A DNA stretch of 64,000 nt from Kineosporia mesophila. Lineage in GTDB: Bacteria > Actinomycetota > Actinomycetes > Actinomycetales > Kineosporiaceae. Within the stretch, counting starts at the first letter, position 1, and the number at the start of each line of letters is the position of its first letter. The stretch is from positions 124,001 to 188,000 of the forward strand of contig NZ_JAJOMA010000013.1 in the NCBI RefSeq assembly GCF_021129235.1, written 5' to 3'. A model generated the notes under the pieces. That model saw only the letters and a list, made by a program, of their open reading frames with translations, made no database searches and was not told the origin of the DNA. Shown one piece after another: positions 54,201-63,061 of this stretch. The translations under genes were made by a program, and so were the position numbers.

Positions 54201-55219
54201 ACCACGAACCGGTCGTCGCCGAACCCGCACCGGAGCCGGAATCCCCGGCGCGGGAATCGTTCCGGCTGCTGCTGGTGGAGGACAACGACATCAACCAGAC
54301 GGTCGCGCTGGGCATCCTGTCGCAGCTGGGCTACCGGGTGGACGTCGCCGGGCACGGCGAGCAGGCGCTGACGATGAGCGAGCAGAACGACTACGACGCG
54401 ATCCTGATGGACTGCCAGATGCCGGTGATGGACGGATACACGGCCACCGTCGAGCTACGGAAACGCCCGGCCACCCGCACGGTTCCGATCATCGCCATGA
54501 CGGCGGCCACGTTCGCCGCCGACCGGCAGCGGTGTTTTGACTCGGGCATGGACGATTTCATCGCCAAGCCGGTGCGGTCGGCCACCCTTCAGGCCACGCT
54601 GAACCGCTGGCTGCGCACCGATGCCGAGGCCCCGCCGGCCGGACGGGGAGAGAAGACCCAGCCGATGGAACGGCATTACTCGGCCGTGCGGGACAAGCTG
54701 GCCGCGATGCGCGACCAGGATCACGTCACGGTGGCCGCCCCGGCTCCCGTGGCCGTGCTCGAGACCACTGCTGCCGTTCCCCGGCAGCCCGGACCCGTGG
54801 AGGAAATCTTGGCCCAGGAGCGACCCGATGCTGCCGGGCCGCCGCCCGAGGAGATGGCCGACACCGACGAACGGATCGCCGAACTGCTCGGCGACGGAAC
54901 CGAGTTCGAGGTCGAGCTGGTGCGCGACATCATCTCGTCGTTCCTGTCGCGCACCGTGGACCTGTTGCAGCGCCTCAGCCTGGCGGTCACCGCGGATGAC
55001 GCCGAGGCGGCCTACCTGCACGCCCACAGCCTGGCCGGGGCCGGGCTGAACCTCGGCACCGTGCAGGTGGTCGGCATCGCCCGGCAGATCGAGGCCGAGG
55101 CCAAGGCCGGGCACGCCGCCCGGTGCGGTCAGCTGCTGGTCGACCTGGAGGTGGCGCTCGACCAGGCCCGCGTACGGCTGCGGGACCTGGCGGCGAACCT
55201 GCCGGAGCCCACGCCCTAG
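51287..55219 (+). CDS. Hybrid sensor histidine kinase (Cache-like, PAS-PAS, HK, REC-REC, HPt)
   Basis: This ~1310-residue membrane kinase has TM1 (~25-47), a ~250-residue extracytoplasmic sensor of Cache type, TM2 (~303-325), and two PAS domains (~345-455 and ~465-580). The dimerisation domain has phospho-His601 in MSHEIRTPMNG. The ATPase domain has LTHNAVKF, DTGIGI and GGTGLGLS. Receiver 1 (Asp891 in VIDMHMPERDG), receiver 2 (Asp1042 in LMDCQMPVMDG) and a C-terminal HPt domain (His1247 in HAHSLAGAG) follow. It is a complete phosphorelay in one chain. ATG 51287 has no strong ribosome site; GTG 51296 is an alternative. The 3' end overlaps the convergent GNAT gene by four bases. Confidence 0.92.
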   Translation: MPWVTLATNPVRPARDRPGQPGQLRFVGGLLLLAVLVVVPTVAAVIAYDRMVRSNAEREMRNTADLADVFLQDQNAGLTTLIQSVAQDNGIADVLSGRDTSAISVARTATVLRTLLAAGGDPVRSVALLDADGTVVTDLPDLVPDGYDLKAQAGVPDFTGTGTYAVSSVYRSPVFHTDVTAITVPMRDNGSSVVGYLRMVRDLTGVQHYVDTYAQGRGIRMSVLDASGQLVADSDGAAPETLSPAARRARGRTVLAGNGHIVGASSSGLPANGMSVDGTSVDGWRVVSQESETSALRPAMFFRAVALGTAALILLGVIGVAVLRRRALRAALLATRSLSENQRRLRDLANSSPGVLLRLDRDGLVDFCSVAAEQLLGIPGDDLVGRELAPFLVAESEPDTSARLETLISTGEQQVFLARTRGPGGTRRIVECNFRVRIEADLEIWGSLQDVTDRLSARDQVEQLFQLSTDFMAVADFSGRLVQTNPVWSASLGMSPDQLLGLRFEEAFPSGDESDQRRVAEQLARLVTDPGVATFENRFVREGVVRTLLWTVASDPDRRLIYAVGRDITSQKELQNALSETRDQAVEASRLKSEFVATMSHEIRTPMNGVIGLTDLLLGTPLTETQRRYVEGVRTAGDALLTVINDILDFSKIEAGRLMLDRVDFRLEDVVDDVVTLVRQNASAKGLELAVDYETGVPFALSGDPGRLRQILLNLTHNAVKFTDHGGVSISVTPGRLSSDGQVAVNFAVTDTGIGIEPARLDLLFEPFRQADEGTSRAYGGTGLGLSISRRLADLMGGTIRATSRPGQGATFVAELMFAPADNWGRSVRGRDARGLAVLIVDDNEVNRLVMQTQLTRWGMRPVAAGSADEAMDLLTNRSAPAGGYDLAVIDMHMPERDGLALIEQIRQVPALANLPVIGVGSGDEVADETVARQISAYLTKPVRQSDLFGALTRVTLTVGEPAPGVAAPVADHEPVVAEPAPEPESPARESFRLLLVEDNDINQTVALGILSQLGYRVDVAGHGEQALTMSEQNDYDAILMDCQMPVMDGYTATVELRKRPATRTVPIIAMTAATFAADRQRCFDSGMDDFIAKPVRSATLQATLNRWLRTDAEAPPAGRGEKTQPMERHYSAVRDKLAAMRDQDHVTVAAPAPVAVLETTAAVPRQPGPVEEILAQERPDAAGPPPEEMADTDERIAELLGDGTEFEVELVRDIISSFLSRTVDLLQRLSLAVTADDAEAAYLHAHSLAGAGLNLGTVQVVGIARQIEAEAKAGHAARCGQLLVDLEVALDQARVRLRDLAANLPEPTP

Positions 55220-56232
55220 GGAGCCAGGTAGCTGTAACGGTGATGGTGGGTGAACCCGGCCTTCTCGTAGGTGGCCAGGGCGTTCACGTTGTCCTCGGCC
55301 ACCTGCAGGAAGATCGACCGGGCGCCGTTCTCCCAGCCCCAGTCGGCGATCACGCCGATCAGGGCGCTCGCCAGGCCGCGGCGGCGCCAGGAGGGGGCGA
55401 CCTCCATGGCGGTCAGCCCGGCCCAGCTCTCGGCCAGTGAGCCCCGCACCACCCCGGCGACCTCACCGGCGTCCGTACGCAGGGAGGCGAACACCTGACG
55501 CGGGGCCGAGGTCAGCAGTCGCACGCCGTGGTCGGGTACCGCCTGCCCGCGGTAGTGGTACTGGCTGATCCAGGCCGGGTCGGGCTCGTCCGTCAGGGTG
55601 AGGGTCAGGCCCTCGGGCAGCGCGGGGCCACCCAGGCGCGGCGCCAGGCCGCGCACCTCGCCGGTCGCGGCCGTCATCACCACCGTGATGCTGCCGGGGA
55701 CCTGCGTCCATCCCTCGGCCTCGAAGGCGGAGGCGGCGGCCAGGAGCTGATCGGTGTCCCCGTCGTCGAGGCGGGGTTCCGGGGCCGCGGCGACCGGCTT
55801 CAGGCCGCGCTCGGAGTACCAGTCCACGACCTCCACCACCGCGACGTCGAGCTGCATGCCCGGCTCGCCGACCGCCAGCACCGAATTGGCCCGGTTGGTG
55901 AAGCCCTCGGTGGCCCGCAGCAGCCAGCCGCCGAGCCAGTCCTGCTCGGCCGCCTGCCAGTGCTTGGCCATCGCCAGCTCGAGGTCGGCCACCGACAGGG
56001 CCCGGTGCGGGGGAGCGGGGCGGCTGGCCTTCGGCGGCACCGGTTTCCCGGCGACGATGCTGTTCAGGGGCACGTCGACCGGTCCGTGGCGGCCGGCGAC
56101 GGTCAGCGTCTGCTCGTTCACCGCGAGGAGTTCACCCAGCACGTCGTGCAGGCCGGAGGCGTCGCGGCGGCGGACGACGACCCGGGAACCGATGTGCCCG
56201 GCCCAGTCCTGGGCGGATGGTTTCGTGCTCAC
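55216..56232 (-). CDS. GNAT-family N-acetyltransferase
   Basis: This 338-residue protein has an N-terminal ~65-residue SH3-like barrel ([28 protein letters not shown]), a degenerate middle acetyltransferase-like region and a C-terminal GNAT domain. The CoA-binding motif is [18 protein letters not shown], followed by [19 protein letters not shown]. Substrate is unknown. The GTG at 56232 follows GAAGGGG. It is divergent from fdxA by 133 bases, a common actinobacterial neighbourhood. Confidence 0.88.
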   Translation of the reverse strand: MSTKPSAQDWAGHIGSRVVVRRRDASGLHDVLGELLAVNEQTLTVAGRHGPVDVPLNSIVAGKPVPPKASRPAPPHRALSVADLELAMAKHWQAAEQDWLGGWLLRATEGFTNRANSVLAVGEPGMQLDVAVVEVVDWYSERGLKPVAAAPEPRLDDGDTDQLLAAASAFEAEGWTQVPGSITVVMTAATGEVRGLAPRLGGPALPEGLTLTLTDEPDPAWISQYHYRGQAVPDHGVRLLTSAPRQVFASLRTDAGEVAGVVRGSLAESWAGLTAMEVAPSWRRRGLASALIGVIADWGWENGARSIFLQVAEDNVNALATYEKAGFTHHHRYSYLAP

Positions 56233-56365
56233 TGCGGCCCCTTCGGCGACACTCGGGTGGCGGATCAGCGATACTAAGCCGGGCCCCGATGTCACCGGCG
56301 TCGACGGCCCCGGCGACGACCGGCCCTGGAGAGCGACCAGGGCCGCCATACCAGGAGGACCCGAC

Positions 56366-56689
56366 GTGACCTACGTCATCGCGCAGCCCTGCGTGGATGT
56401 GAAGGACAAGGCCTGCATCGAGGAATGCCCGGTCGACTGCATCTACGAGGGTGACCGGATGTTGTACATCCACCCCGACGAATGCGTCGACTGCGGTGCC
56501 TGTGAGCCGGTCTGCCCGGTCGAGGCGATCTTCTACGAGGACGACGTCCCGGAGCAGTGGGGCGACTACTACAAGGCGAACGTCGAGTTCTTCGAAGACC
56601 TCGGCTCGCCGGGTGGCGCGTCCAAGATGGGCCTGATCAACAAGGACCACGCGTTCATCCTCGCCCTTCCCCCGCAGGCCGGGGAATGA
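56366..56689 (+). CDS. fdxA: 7Fe ferredoxin
   Basis: This 107-residue bacterial ferredoxin has two cluster motifs: [13 protein letters not shown] for the [3Fe-4S] side and [16 protein letters not shown] for the [4Fe-4S] side. The C-terminal tail (~50 residues) matches actinobacterial FdxA/FdxC. It carries electrons in the cytoplasm. GTG 56366 has AGGAGGA ten bases upstream. Its stop overlaps the dapC start (ATGA), so the two are cotranslated, as in mycobacteria. Confidence 0.96.
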   Translation: MTYVIAQPCVDVKDKACIEECPVDCIYEGDRMLYIHPDECVDCGACEPVCPVEAIFYEDDVPEQWGDYYKANVEFFEDLGSPGGASKMGLINKDHAFILALPPQAGE

Positions 56690-57825
56690 CCGCCCCGGTG
56701 CTGCCCGACTTCCCCTGGGACAAGCTGGTCCCGTACAAGACCAGGGCCGGGCAGCATCCGGGAGGCATCGTCGACCTCTCGGTCGGCACCCCGGTCGACC
56801 CGACGCCGGAGCTGGTGCGGCAGGCCCTGGCCGACGCCTCGGACGCCCCCGGCTACCCCCAGACCTACGGCACCCCACCCCTGCGTCAGGCCGTCGCCGA
56901 CTGGTTCGCGCGTCGCCGCAACGCGCCGGGCGTCGACCCCGACGGGGTGATGCCGACCATCGGTTCCAAGGAGCTCGTGGCCTGGCTGCCTCTCCTGCTC
57001 GGACTGGGCGCGGGCGATGTGGTCATGCATCCACAAGTGGCATATCCCACGTACGACGTGGGTGCGCGACTGACCGGAGCCACTCCGCTCGCCGCCGACG
57101 GCACGCTGCAGGTGGGCCCCGGCGCCCGCGCGGTGAAGCTGGTCTGGCTGAACTCGCCGGGCAACCCGACCGGCCGGGTCCTGGGCGTGGAGCACCTGAA
57201 GAAGGTCGTCGACTGGGCCCGCTCGATCGGTGCCGTGGTGGCCAGCGACGAGTGCTACGCCGAGCTCGGCTGGGACGGCGTCGAGGTGCCGAGCATCCTC
57301 GATCCGAGGGTCTGCGGCGACTCCCACGAGGGTCTGCTGGTGGTCTACTCGACCAGTAAGCAGTCCAGCCTGGCGGGCTACCGGGCGGCCTTCGTGGCCG
57401 GGGATCCCGTTCTGGTGCGCCGCATTCTGGAGATCCGCAAGCACGCCGGGATGATCGTGCCGTGGCCGGTGCAGGAGGCCCTGCGGGTGGCGCTCGGCGA
57501 CGACGAGCACGTGGCGCAGCAGCGCGAGCGGTACCGCCGTCGGCGTGAACTGATGCGCGACTGGCTGACGTCCGAAGGCTTCAAGATCGACCACTCGGAA
57601 GCCGGGCTCTACTTCTGGGCGACCCGCGACGAGCCCTGCTGGGACACGGTCGCAGACCTCGCTGAACGTGGGGTCCTGGTCACACCGGGAGATTTCTACG
57701 GCCCGACGGGCGCCCGGCACGTGCGCGTGGCCATGACCGTGAGTGATGAGAGAGTGGCGCAACTCGCCGCCCGTGCGGCCGGTCCGGATGGCTCAGTCCG
57801 TTCGGCGGGGGGTAACTTGCGTTAA
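56686..57825 (+). CDS. dapC: Succinyldiaminopimelate transaminase
   Basis: This 379-residue class I/II aminotransferase makes N-succinyl-L,L-diaminopimelate in lysine and peptidoglycan precursor synthesis. The PLP lysine is in [12 protein letters not shown] near residue 222. [11 protein letters not shown] and [11 protein letters not shown] give the cofactor Asn and Asp/Tyr. Assignment to DapC rests on the fdxA-dapC arrangement and on dapD/dapE within 4 kb. The start overlaps the fdxA stop by four bases. Confidence 0.92.
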   Translation: MTAPVLPDFPWDKLVPYKTRAGQHPGGIVDLSVGTPVDPTPELVRQALADASDAPGYPQTYGTPPLRQAVADWFARRRNAPGVDPDGVMPTIGSKELVAWLPLLLGLGAGDVVMHPQVAYPTYDVGARLTGATPLAADGTLQVGPGARAVKLVWLNSPGNPTGRVLGVEHLKKVVDWARSIGAVVASDECYAELGWDGVEVPSILDPRVCGDSHEGLLVVYSTSKQSSLAGYRAAFVAGDPVLVRRILEIRKHAGMIVPWPVQEALRVALGDDEHVAQQRERYRRRRELMRDWLTSEGFKIDHSEAGLYFWATRDEPCWDTVADLAERGVLVTPGDFYGPTGARHVRVAMTVSDERVAQLAARAAGPDGSVRSAGGNLR

Positions 57826-57904
57826 GGCCGTGTGTCCAGGCGAACCTGCCCGGCACTGAGGGCCGATAGACCCTGGACCCAGACACCAGCGTGGGAGCGT
57901 CTTC

Positions 57905-59200
57905 ATGTCCGACGGATCCGATCAGATCACCCTGAACTACCCGGGCGGCGAACTCGACCTGGGAGTGACCCGGGCCACTGAGGGCGGCGCCGGGGTGAGC
58001 GTCTCCTCGCTCCTGTCCACGACCGGTTACGTCACCTTGGACCCGGGTTTCACCAACACGGCGTCCTGCACCTCGGCGATCACGTACATCGACGGTGACG
58101 CAGGAATCCTGCGCTACCGGGGTTACCCGATCGCGGAGCTGGCCGAGAAGTCGTCCTTCATCGAGGTCAGCTACCTGCTCATCTACGGTGAGCTGCCGAC
58201 CCCGACGCAGCTGGCGGACTTCACCACCCGGATCCAGCGGCACACGCTGCTGCACGAGGACTTCAAGCGCTTCTTCGACGGCTTCCCGCGTGACGCGCAC
58301 CCGATGCCCGTGCTGTCGGCGGCGGTCTCGGCCCTGGGCACGTTCTATCCGGACAGCCTGAGCATCCGTGACCACGACCAGGTCGAGCTGGCGACGACCC
58401 GGCTCCTGGCCAAGCTGCCGACCATCGCGGCCTACGCCTACAAGAAGTCGGTCGGCCAGCCGTTCCTCTACCCGGACAACTCGCAGGGTCTGGTGGAGAA
58501 CTTCCTGCGGATGACCTTCGGGTTCCCGGCCGAGCCCTACGACGTCGACCCGGTCCTGGCGAAAGCCCTTGACCTGCTGTTCATTCTGCATGCCGACCAC
58601 GAGCAGAACTGTTCGACCTCGACCGTGCGGCTGGTCGGCTCCGGCCAGGCGAACCTGTTCGCCTCGGTCTCGGCCGGCATCCACGCGCTCTCCGGGCCGC
58701 TGCACGGCGGCGCCAACTCGGCCGTGCTGGAGATGCTCGAGGAGATCAAGAACTCGCCCGACGGTCCGGACACCTTCATGAACAAGGTGAAGAACCGCGA
58801 GGGCGGCGTGCGCCTGATGGGCTTCGGGCACCGGGTGTACAAGAACTACGACCCGCGCGCGGCGATCATCAAGAAGACCGCCGACGACATCCTGCGCGGC
58901 CTCGGAGTTGACGACCCGCTGCTCGACATCGCCCTGCGCCTCGAGGAGATCGCCCTCCACGACGACTACTTCATCGAGCGCAAGCTGTACCCGAACGTGG
59001 ACTTCTACACGGGCCTCATCTACAAGGCGATGGGCTTCCCGACGAAGATGTTCACGGTGCTGTTCGCCCTCGGTCGTCTCCCGGGCTGGATCGCCCAGTG
59101 GCGCGAGATGATGGAAGACAAGCAGACCAAGATCGGCCGTCCGCGGCAGATCTACATCGGTGCCACCGAGCGCAACTACCTGGAGATCGGCAGCCGCTGA
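57905..59200 (+). CDS. gltA: Citrate synthase
   Basis: This 431-residue type II-like citrate synthase condenses oxaloacetate and acetyl-CoA as the entry step of the TCA cycle. Active-site blocks are HADHEQN, SGPLHGGANSAVLEML and GFGHRVYKNYDPRA (catalytic His/Arg), with a final Asp/Arg region in FALGRLPGWIAQW. The length is normal. It is likely monocistronic, with GGGAGCG upstream of ATG 57905 and a stem terminator after it. Confidence 0.96.
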   Translation: MSDGSDQITLNYPGGELDLGVTRATEGGAGVSVSSLLSTTGYVTLDPGFTNTASCTSAITYIDGDAGILRYRGYPIAELAEKSSFIEVSYLLIYGELPTPTQLADFTTRIQRHTLLHEDFKRFFDGFPRDAHPMPVLSAAVSALGTFYPDSLSIRDHDQVELATTRLLAKLPTIAAYAYKKSVGQPFLYPDNSQGLVENFLRMTFGFPAEPYDVDPVLAKALDLLFILHADHEQNCSTSTVRLVGSGQANLFASVSAGIHALSGPLHGGANSAVLEMLEEIKNSPDGPDTFMNKVKNREGGVRLMGFGHRVYKNYDPRAAIIKKTADDILRGLGVDDPLLDIALRLEEIALHDDYFIERKLYPNVDFYTGLIYKAMGFPTKMFTVLFALGRLPGWIAQWREMMEDKQTKIGRPRQIYIGATERNYLEIGSR

Positions 59201-59214
59201 TAGGAACGTGAAAA

Positions 59215-59247
59215 GGCCCGGTGATCAAGGGTTTCGATCACCGGGCC
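59215..59247. terminator. Terminator between convergent citrate synthase and lysozyme-like genes
   Basis: GGCCCGGTGATC and GATCACCGGGCC flank a nine-base loop, 14 bases after the gltA stop and 14 bases before the end of the convergent gene. Confidence 0.85.
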
Positions 59248-59260
59248 AAAGAATCTGCGG

Positions 59261-60346
59261 TCAGTAGACCGTGATTCTCACCTGGCGTTCGCCGAGCCCG
59301 GTGTCGGTCTGTGTCCAGCCCTTCCCCGACTTCGACCGGTCCCAGGTGTAGCCGTTCAGCGAGACCTGCCGGACCCCGAGGTCGTCGGCCCGGGCCAGGG
59401 CCCACGACGCCAGGGCCCAGGCGTGCCGCTTCTCCGACGCCGCGGGCACCGAGAAGGTCAGCGCGGTGCCCGCCTGGTCGATCGTGGAGTTGTTCCGGCC
59501 GAGCTCGGCCTTGGCGGCCGCTCGAACCGCGGCGGACCGGGCGGTGAGCCCGTTCTTGCCGGGCGTCTCGGCGGTCAGGTCGCCGTCTTCCCTCAGCACG
59601 CAGTTCCAGCCGCCGGGGGAGTAGCCGGCCAGCGGGGACACGACCATCCGGGCCTCCGGCTCGTGGTCGGCGTAGGCCTCCGGGTAGGCCGAGCGCTGCA
59701 CCTTCTGCGCGGCCTCGGTGATGGTGAGCTCGTCCAGGTCGCCGATCTTCTCCAGCGCGTCGTAGAACGCGTTGGCGGCGTAGATCGGGTCGAGGATCTC
59801 TTCCCGGGTGCCCCAGCCCTGTGACGGGCGCTGCTGGAACAGGCCCACCGAGTCGCGGTCGCCGTAGCTGATGTTGCGCAGCTTCGATTCCTGGATCGCG
59901 GTGGCCACACCGATCGTGGCGGCCCGCACCGGGAAGTTCCGCTTCTCGGCGATCGCGGTGATGATCGCGGCGTTGTTGGCCTGGTCGATCTCCAGGGTGT
60001 GCGACGAGCCGTCGGCGAACTCACCGGTGCAGATCTCGCGGATCGTCACCGGGCCGACCGCGCCCTGCAACCAGATCCAGGCGGCGGTCACCGAACCGCC
60101 GACGGTCACCAGGATCACCGTGAGCGCGATGATCAGGCCGCGGAAACGGCCGCTCTTCTTGGGTCTTTCGGCGCCGGGCGCCGGTCGGCGGTCACCTGGC
60201 GGCCGACGCGGGGGTTCCGCGCCGGTGAGGTCGCCGTCGGTGCGCAGAGGGCGCGTGCTGGTTCCGGCGGTGGGTCGACCCGGTCGTGCCGTACCGGCTT
60301 TCGGGCCACCGGCGGGCAGGGGACGGGTGGGTTCCGAGGGGTTCAT
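59261..60346 (-). CDS. Membrane-anchored lysozyme-like protein
   Basis: This 361-residue protein has a Pro/Arg-rich cytoplasmic N-terminus (1-67), one membrane segment (~69-93, LIIALTVILVTVGGSVTAAWIWL), and an external lysozyme-like region (~120-240) with ATAIQESKLRNISYGDRDSVGLFQQRPSQGWG, where Glu in QESK is the candidate acid. An unknown C-terminal domain ends VRITVY. The layout repeats that of the transglycosylase-like gene at 3672, though sequences differ. A role in cell-wall remodelling is inferred. Confidence 0.78.
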   Translation of the reverse strand: MNPSEPTRPLPAGGPKAGTARPGRPTAGTSTRPLRTDGDLTGAEPPRRPPGDRRPAPGAERPKKSGRFRGLIIALTVILVTVGGSVTAAWIWLQGAVGPVTIREICTGEFADGSSHTLEIDQANNAAIITAIAEKRNFPVRAATIGVATAIQESKLRNISYGDRDSVGLFQQRPSQGWGTREEILDPIYAANAFYDALEKIGDLDELTITEAAQKVQRSAYPEAYADHEPEARMVVSPLAGYSPGGWNCVLREDGDLTAETPGKNGLTARSAAVRAAAKAELGRNNSTIDQAGTALTFSVPAASEKRHAWALASWALARADDLGVRQVSLNGYTWDRSKSGKGWTQTDTGLGERQVRITVY

Positions 60347-60360
60347 ACCTCCCTCTCATC

Positions 60361-60404
60361 CGTGGTTGTGCAGTTCCTGTCGCAACGAGAACTGCACAAC
60401 CACG
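60361..60404. repeat. 16-bp dyad between dapD and the lysozyme-like gene
   Basis: CGTGGTTGTGCAGTTC and GAACTGCACAACCACG are perfect 16-base arms with a 12-base loop, lying just past the end of dapD and just before the next start on the same strand. It may terminate dapD; no T-run is present. Confidence 0.7.
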
Positions 60405-60419
60405 ACACGAGGTTCCCGA

Positions 60420-61442
60420 TCAGGCGTTCGCGTGCAGGGCGTCGTTCAGGGCGAAGGTGAAGGAACCACCGGTGCGGGCCAGGGCCTCGACGGCGCCGGT
60501 GGTGGAGTTGCGGCGGAACAGCAGGCCCCGGGCCCCGGAGAGCTGAAGTGCCTTGACCGTGGTGGGGTTCTCGGCCCGGGCACCGGTCTCGGGGTCGGAG
60601 AGCAGCAGGAGTTTGGTGCCCGCGGTGAGATAGAGCCCCGCCTCGACGATGCAGTCGTCGCCCAGGGCGATACCCAGACCGGCATTGGCGCCGAGCAGGC
60701 AGCGCTCGCCGATCGACACGACCTCCTTGCCGCCACCCGACAGGGTGCCCATGATCGAGGCGCCGCCGCCGATGTCGGAACCCTCGCCGACCACGACACC
60801 CTGCGAGATGCGTCCCTCGACCATCGAGTGGCCGATCGTGCCGGCGTTGAAGTTCACGAAGCCCTCGTGCATGACCGTGGTGCCCTCGGCCAGGTGGGCG
60901 CCCAGGCGCACGCGGCCGGCGTCGGCGATGCGCACCCCGGTGGGCAGTACGTAGTCGGTCATCCGCGGGAACTTGTCCACGCCGGTGACCTCGACCCGGG
61001 TGCCCGGGCCGCCGCCGGCGCGGATGCGCAGCCGGGTGGCCTCGAAGTCGTCGGCGGGGCAGGGGCCGTGGTTGGTCCAGACCACGTTCGGCAGGGCGCC
61101 GAAGATGCCGCTCAGATTGATCGTGTTGGGCTTCACCAGCCGGTGCGACAGCAGATGCAGGCGCAGGTACGCGTCGGGGGTGTCTTTCGGCTCCGCGTCC
61201 AGGTCGATCTGGGTACGCACCACGTGCAGGCGCACCTTGCGGTGCGGGTCGGTGCCCTCCAGCGACGCCAGGTCGGCGGGAACGGCGAACGGGCCGGCGG
61301 CGTCGGGGGCGGCGCCGAGCTGGGGCGCCGGGTACCAGGTGTCCAGTACAACTCCGGCCTCGGTGCTGCTGGCCAGGCCATAACCCCAGGCCAGGCGGCT
61401 GGTGGAAGCGGGCGCGGGGGACGTGGAACTCACCTCGGTCAT
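60420..61442 (-). CDS. dapD: Tetrahydrodipicolinate N-succinyltransferase
   Basis: This 340-residue acyltransferase of the actinobacterial DapD type adds succinyl to tetrahydrodipicolinate before the DapC step. The left-handed beta-helix region is seen from ~residue 165 ([32 protein letters not shown]), with [14 protein letters not shown] and [22 protein letters not shown] 61442 was chosen because AGGA lies eight bases upstream. It is divergent from dapE, with 57 bases between, as in mycobacteria. Confidence 0.95.
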   Translation of the reverse strand: MTEVSSTSPAPASTSRLAWGYGLASSTEAGVVLDTWYPAPQLGAAPDAAGPFAVPADLASLEGTDPHRKVRLHVVRTQIDLDAEPKDTPDAYLRLHLLSHRLVKPNTINLSGIFGALPNVVWTNHGPCPADDFEATRLRIRAGGGPGTRVEVTGVDKFPRMTDYVLPTGVRIADAGRVRLGAHLAEGTTVMHEGFVNFNAGTIGHSMVEGRISQGVVVGEGSDIGGGASIMGTLSGGGKEVVSIGERCLLGANAGLGIALGDDCIVEAGLYLTAGTKLLLLSDPETGARAENPTTVKALQLSGARGLLFRRNSTTGAVEALARTGGSFTFALNDALHANA

Positions 61443-61499
61443 GGGCTGCATCCTACGGGTGGACGATGTGCGCTCCGGACCGCGAGTAGGCTCCCGGCC

Positions 61500-62579
61500 A
61501 TGCCTGCAGCGACTGCCCCGGTACAGCTCGACCTGACCGGGAGCGTCGCCGACCTGACCCGCATCCTGGCCGACATCCCCTCGGTCAGCGGGGACGAGGC
61601 CGCGATCGCCGACGCGATCGAAGCCGCACTGCGAGGTTTCGCACATCTCGAGGTGATCCGCGACGGGCACTGCGTGATCGCCCGCACGCACCTGGGGCGG
61701 GCCGAGCGGGTCGTGGTCGCCGGGCACATCGACACCGTGCCGATCGCTGACAACCTGCCCACACGCACCGTGGACGGCGTCATCCACGGCCGGGGCACCG
61801 TGGACATGAAGGGCGGGGTCGCCGTCGCGCTGGCCCTCGCGGCCGGGATTCCCGAGCCCACCCGCGACGTCACCTACGTGTTCTACGACTGCGAGGAGAT
61901 CGAGGCCACCCGCAACGGGCTGGGCCGTCTCTCCCGCACCCGTCCCGAGTTGTTGCAGGCCGACTTCGCCGTGCTCGGTGAGCCGACCTCGGCCGTGGTC
62001 GAGGGTGGCTGCCAGGGCACGATGCGCATCGAGGTGGCGTTGTCCGGGACGGCCGCGCACTCGGCCCGGTCGTGGATGGGCTCGAACGCCGTCCACGCGG
62101 CGGGTCCGGTTCTCGACGTGCTCAATGCCTATGAGCCGCAGCAGATCGAGGTGGACGGGCTGGTCTACCGGGAGGGCCTGAACGCCGTCGGTATCTCCGG
62201 GGGCATCGCCGGCAACGTGATCCCCGACCGCTGCACCGTGCTGATCAACTACCGCTTCGCGCCGGACAAGTCGCTCGCTGAGGCCGAGGCCCACCTGCGG
62301 GACCTGTTCGCCGGGTACGAGGTCACCGTCACCGATGCCTCACCCGCCGCCCGGCCCGGTCTGAACGCGCCGGTGGCAGCCAATTTCGTCGCCGCGGTCG
62401 GGGGCACACCGGGCCCGAAGTACGGCTGGACCGACGTCGCGCTATTCTCCACCCTCGGTATCCCCGCCGTGAACTTCGGCCCGGGCAACCCCTCGCTCGC
62501 CCACAAGGACGACGAGCACTGCCCCATCAGCGATCTCGTGGCCTGCGAGGACGCGATGCGGCGCTGGCTCACGAGCTAG
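61500..62579 (+). CDS. dapE: Succinyl-diaminopimelate desuccinylase
   Basis: This 359-residue di-zinc M20 peptidase-family enzyme hydrolyses N-succinyl-diaminopimelate. Metal ligands and base are in [23 protein letters not shown] and GEPTSAV, with a final His in AHKDDEH. The dimerisation lid lies near residues 180-290. With dapD (divergent) and dapC (4 kb away), most of the succinylase branch is in this window. The short shared intergenic region likely carries both promoters. Confidence 0.95.
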   Translation: MPAATAPVQLDLTGSVADLTRILADIPSVSGDEAAIADAIEAALRGFAHLEVIRDGHCVIARTHLGRAERVVVAGHIDTVPIADNLPTRTVDGVIHGRGTVDMKGGVAVALALAAGIPEPTRDVTYVFYDCEEIEATRNGLGRLSRTRPELLQADFAVLGEPTSAVVEGGCQGTMRIEVALSGTAAHSARSWMGSNAVHAAGPVLDVLNAYEPQQIEVDGLVYREGLNAVGISGGIAGNVIPDRCTVLINYRFAPDKSLAEAEAHLRDLFAGYEVTVTDASPAARPGLNAPVAANFVAAVGGTPGPKYGWTDVALFSTLGIPAVNFGPGNPSLAHKDDEHCPISDLVACEDAMRRWLTS

Positions 62580-62587
62580 GCCCGCCG

Positions 62588-63061
62588 TCAGGCCACTGCG
62601 AACAGGTGGTCGACGATCGGCTCGGGCACCGCGTAGGAGTTCGCCCCGTCGATGGTCAGGCAGGTGGTCGTGCCCTGCATGAACCACACCACGTCGTCGA
62701 ACTCGAACGGCTTCACCGGCCGGACCAGCCAGTGCTTGAACGATTCCCGGTGCATGACCGCGAGAGTGCGGTTGCCGTACCAGAGGGTCACCGTGTCCAT
62801 CCGTACGACCACCTCGATGGTGCCCACCCGCCAGCCGCGGCTGTCGGTGAGGTCGAACTCCAGCCGCCCCGTCCACTGCATCGGTGGTTGTTGCTGCGGG
62901 GGATAGGCAATCGGGTGTGAGCTCGGGGGGCGCGGGGTCTGGCGGGCCTGATGAACCTGAGAAGGCTGAGTGGTCTGAGGGTTCGGATCGGCCGGAGGCC
63001 GCCGGTTCGGCTGGGATGCGTCGGGCCGGCTGCCGCTGGTGGTCGTCTGCTGCTCGGTCAT
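62588..63061 (-). CDS. Hypothetical protein with proline-rich N-terminus
   Basis: This 157-residue protein has a disordered N-terminal ~70 residues rich in Pro, Gln, Thr and Arg, then a compact beta-rich domain (~73-157, WTGRLEFDLTDSRGWRVGTIEVVVRMDTVTLWYGNRTLAVMHR). The domain is not recognised; homologues beside dapE in other actinobacteria are uncharacterised as far as I know. ATG 63061 is the most downstream start giving the full repeat-poor domain; 25 further residues are open upstream. Convergent with dapE by eight bases. Confidence 0.75.
   Translation of the reverse strand: MTEQQTTTSGSRPDASQPNRRPPADPNPQTTQPSQVHQARQTPRPPSSHPIAYPPQQQPPMQWTGRLEFDLTDSRGWRVGTIEVVVRMDTVTLWYGNRTLAVMHRESFKHWLVRPVKPFEFDDVVWFMQGTTTCLTIDGANSYAVPEPIVDHLFAVA

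Noticed and set aside
51260-54355. 1031-codon minus-strand open frame opposite the hybrid kinase
   Set aside because: Long antisense frames are common in very GC-rich genes; this one has no family motif and mirrors kinase codons.
59871-61499. Long in-frame upstream extension of dapE on the plus strand
   Set aside because: It runs antisense through the lysozyme-like gene and dapD; conserved DapE sequence begins only after ATG 61500.
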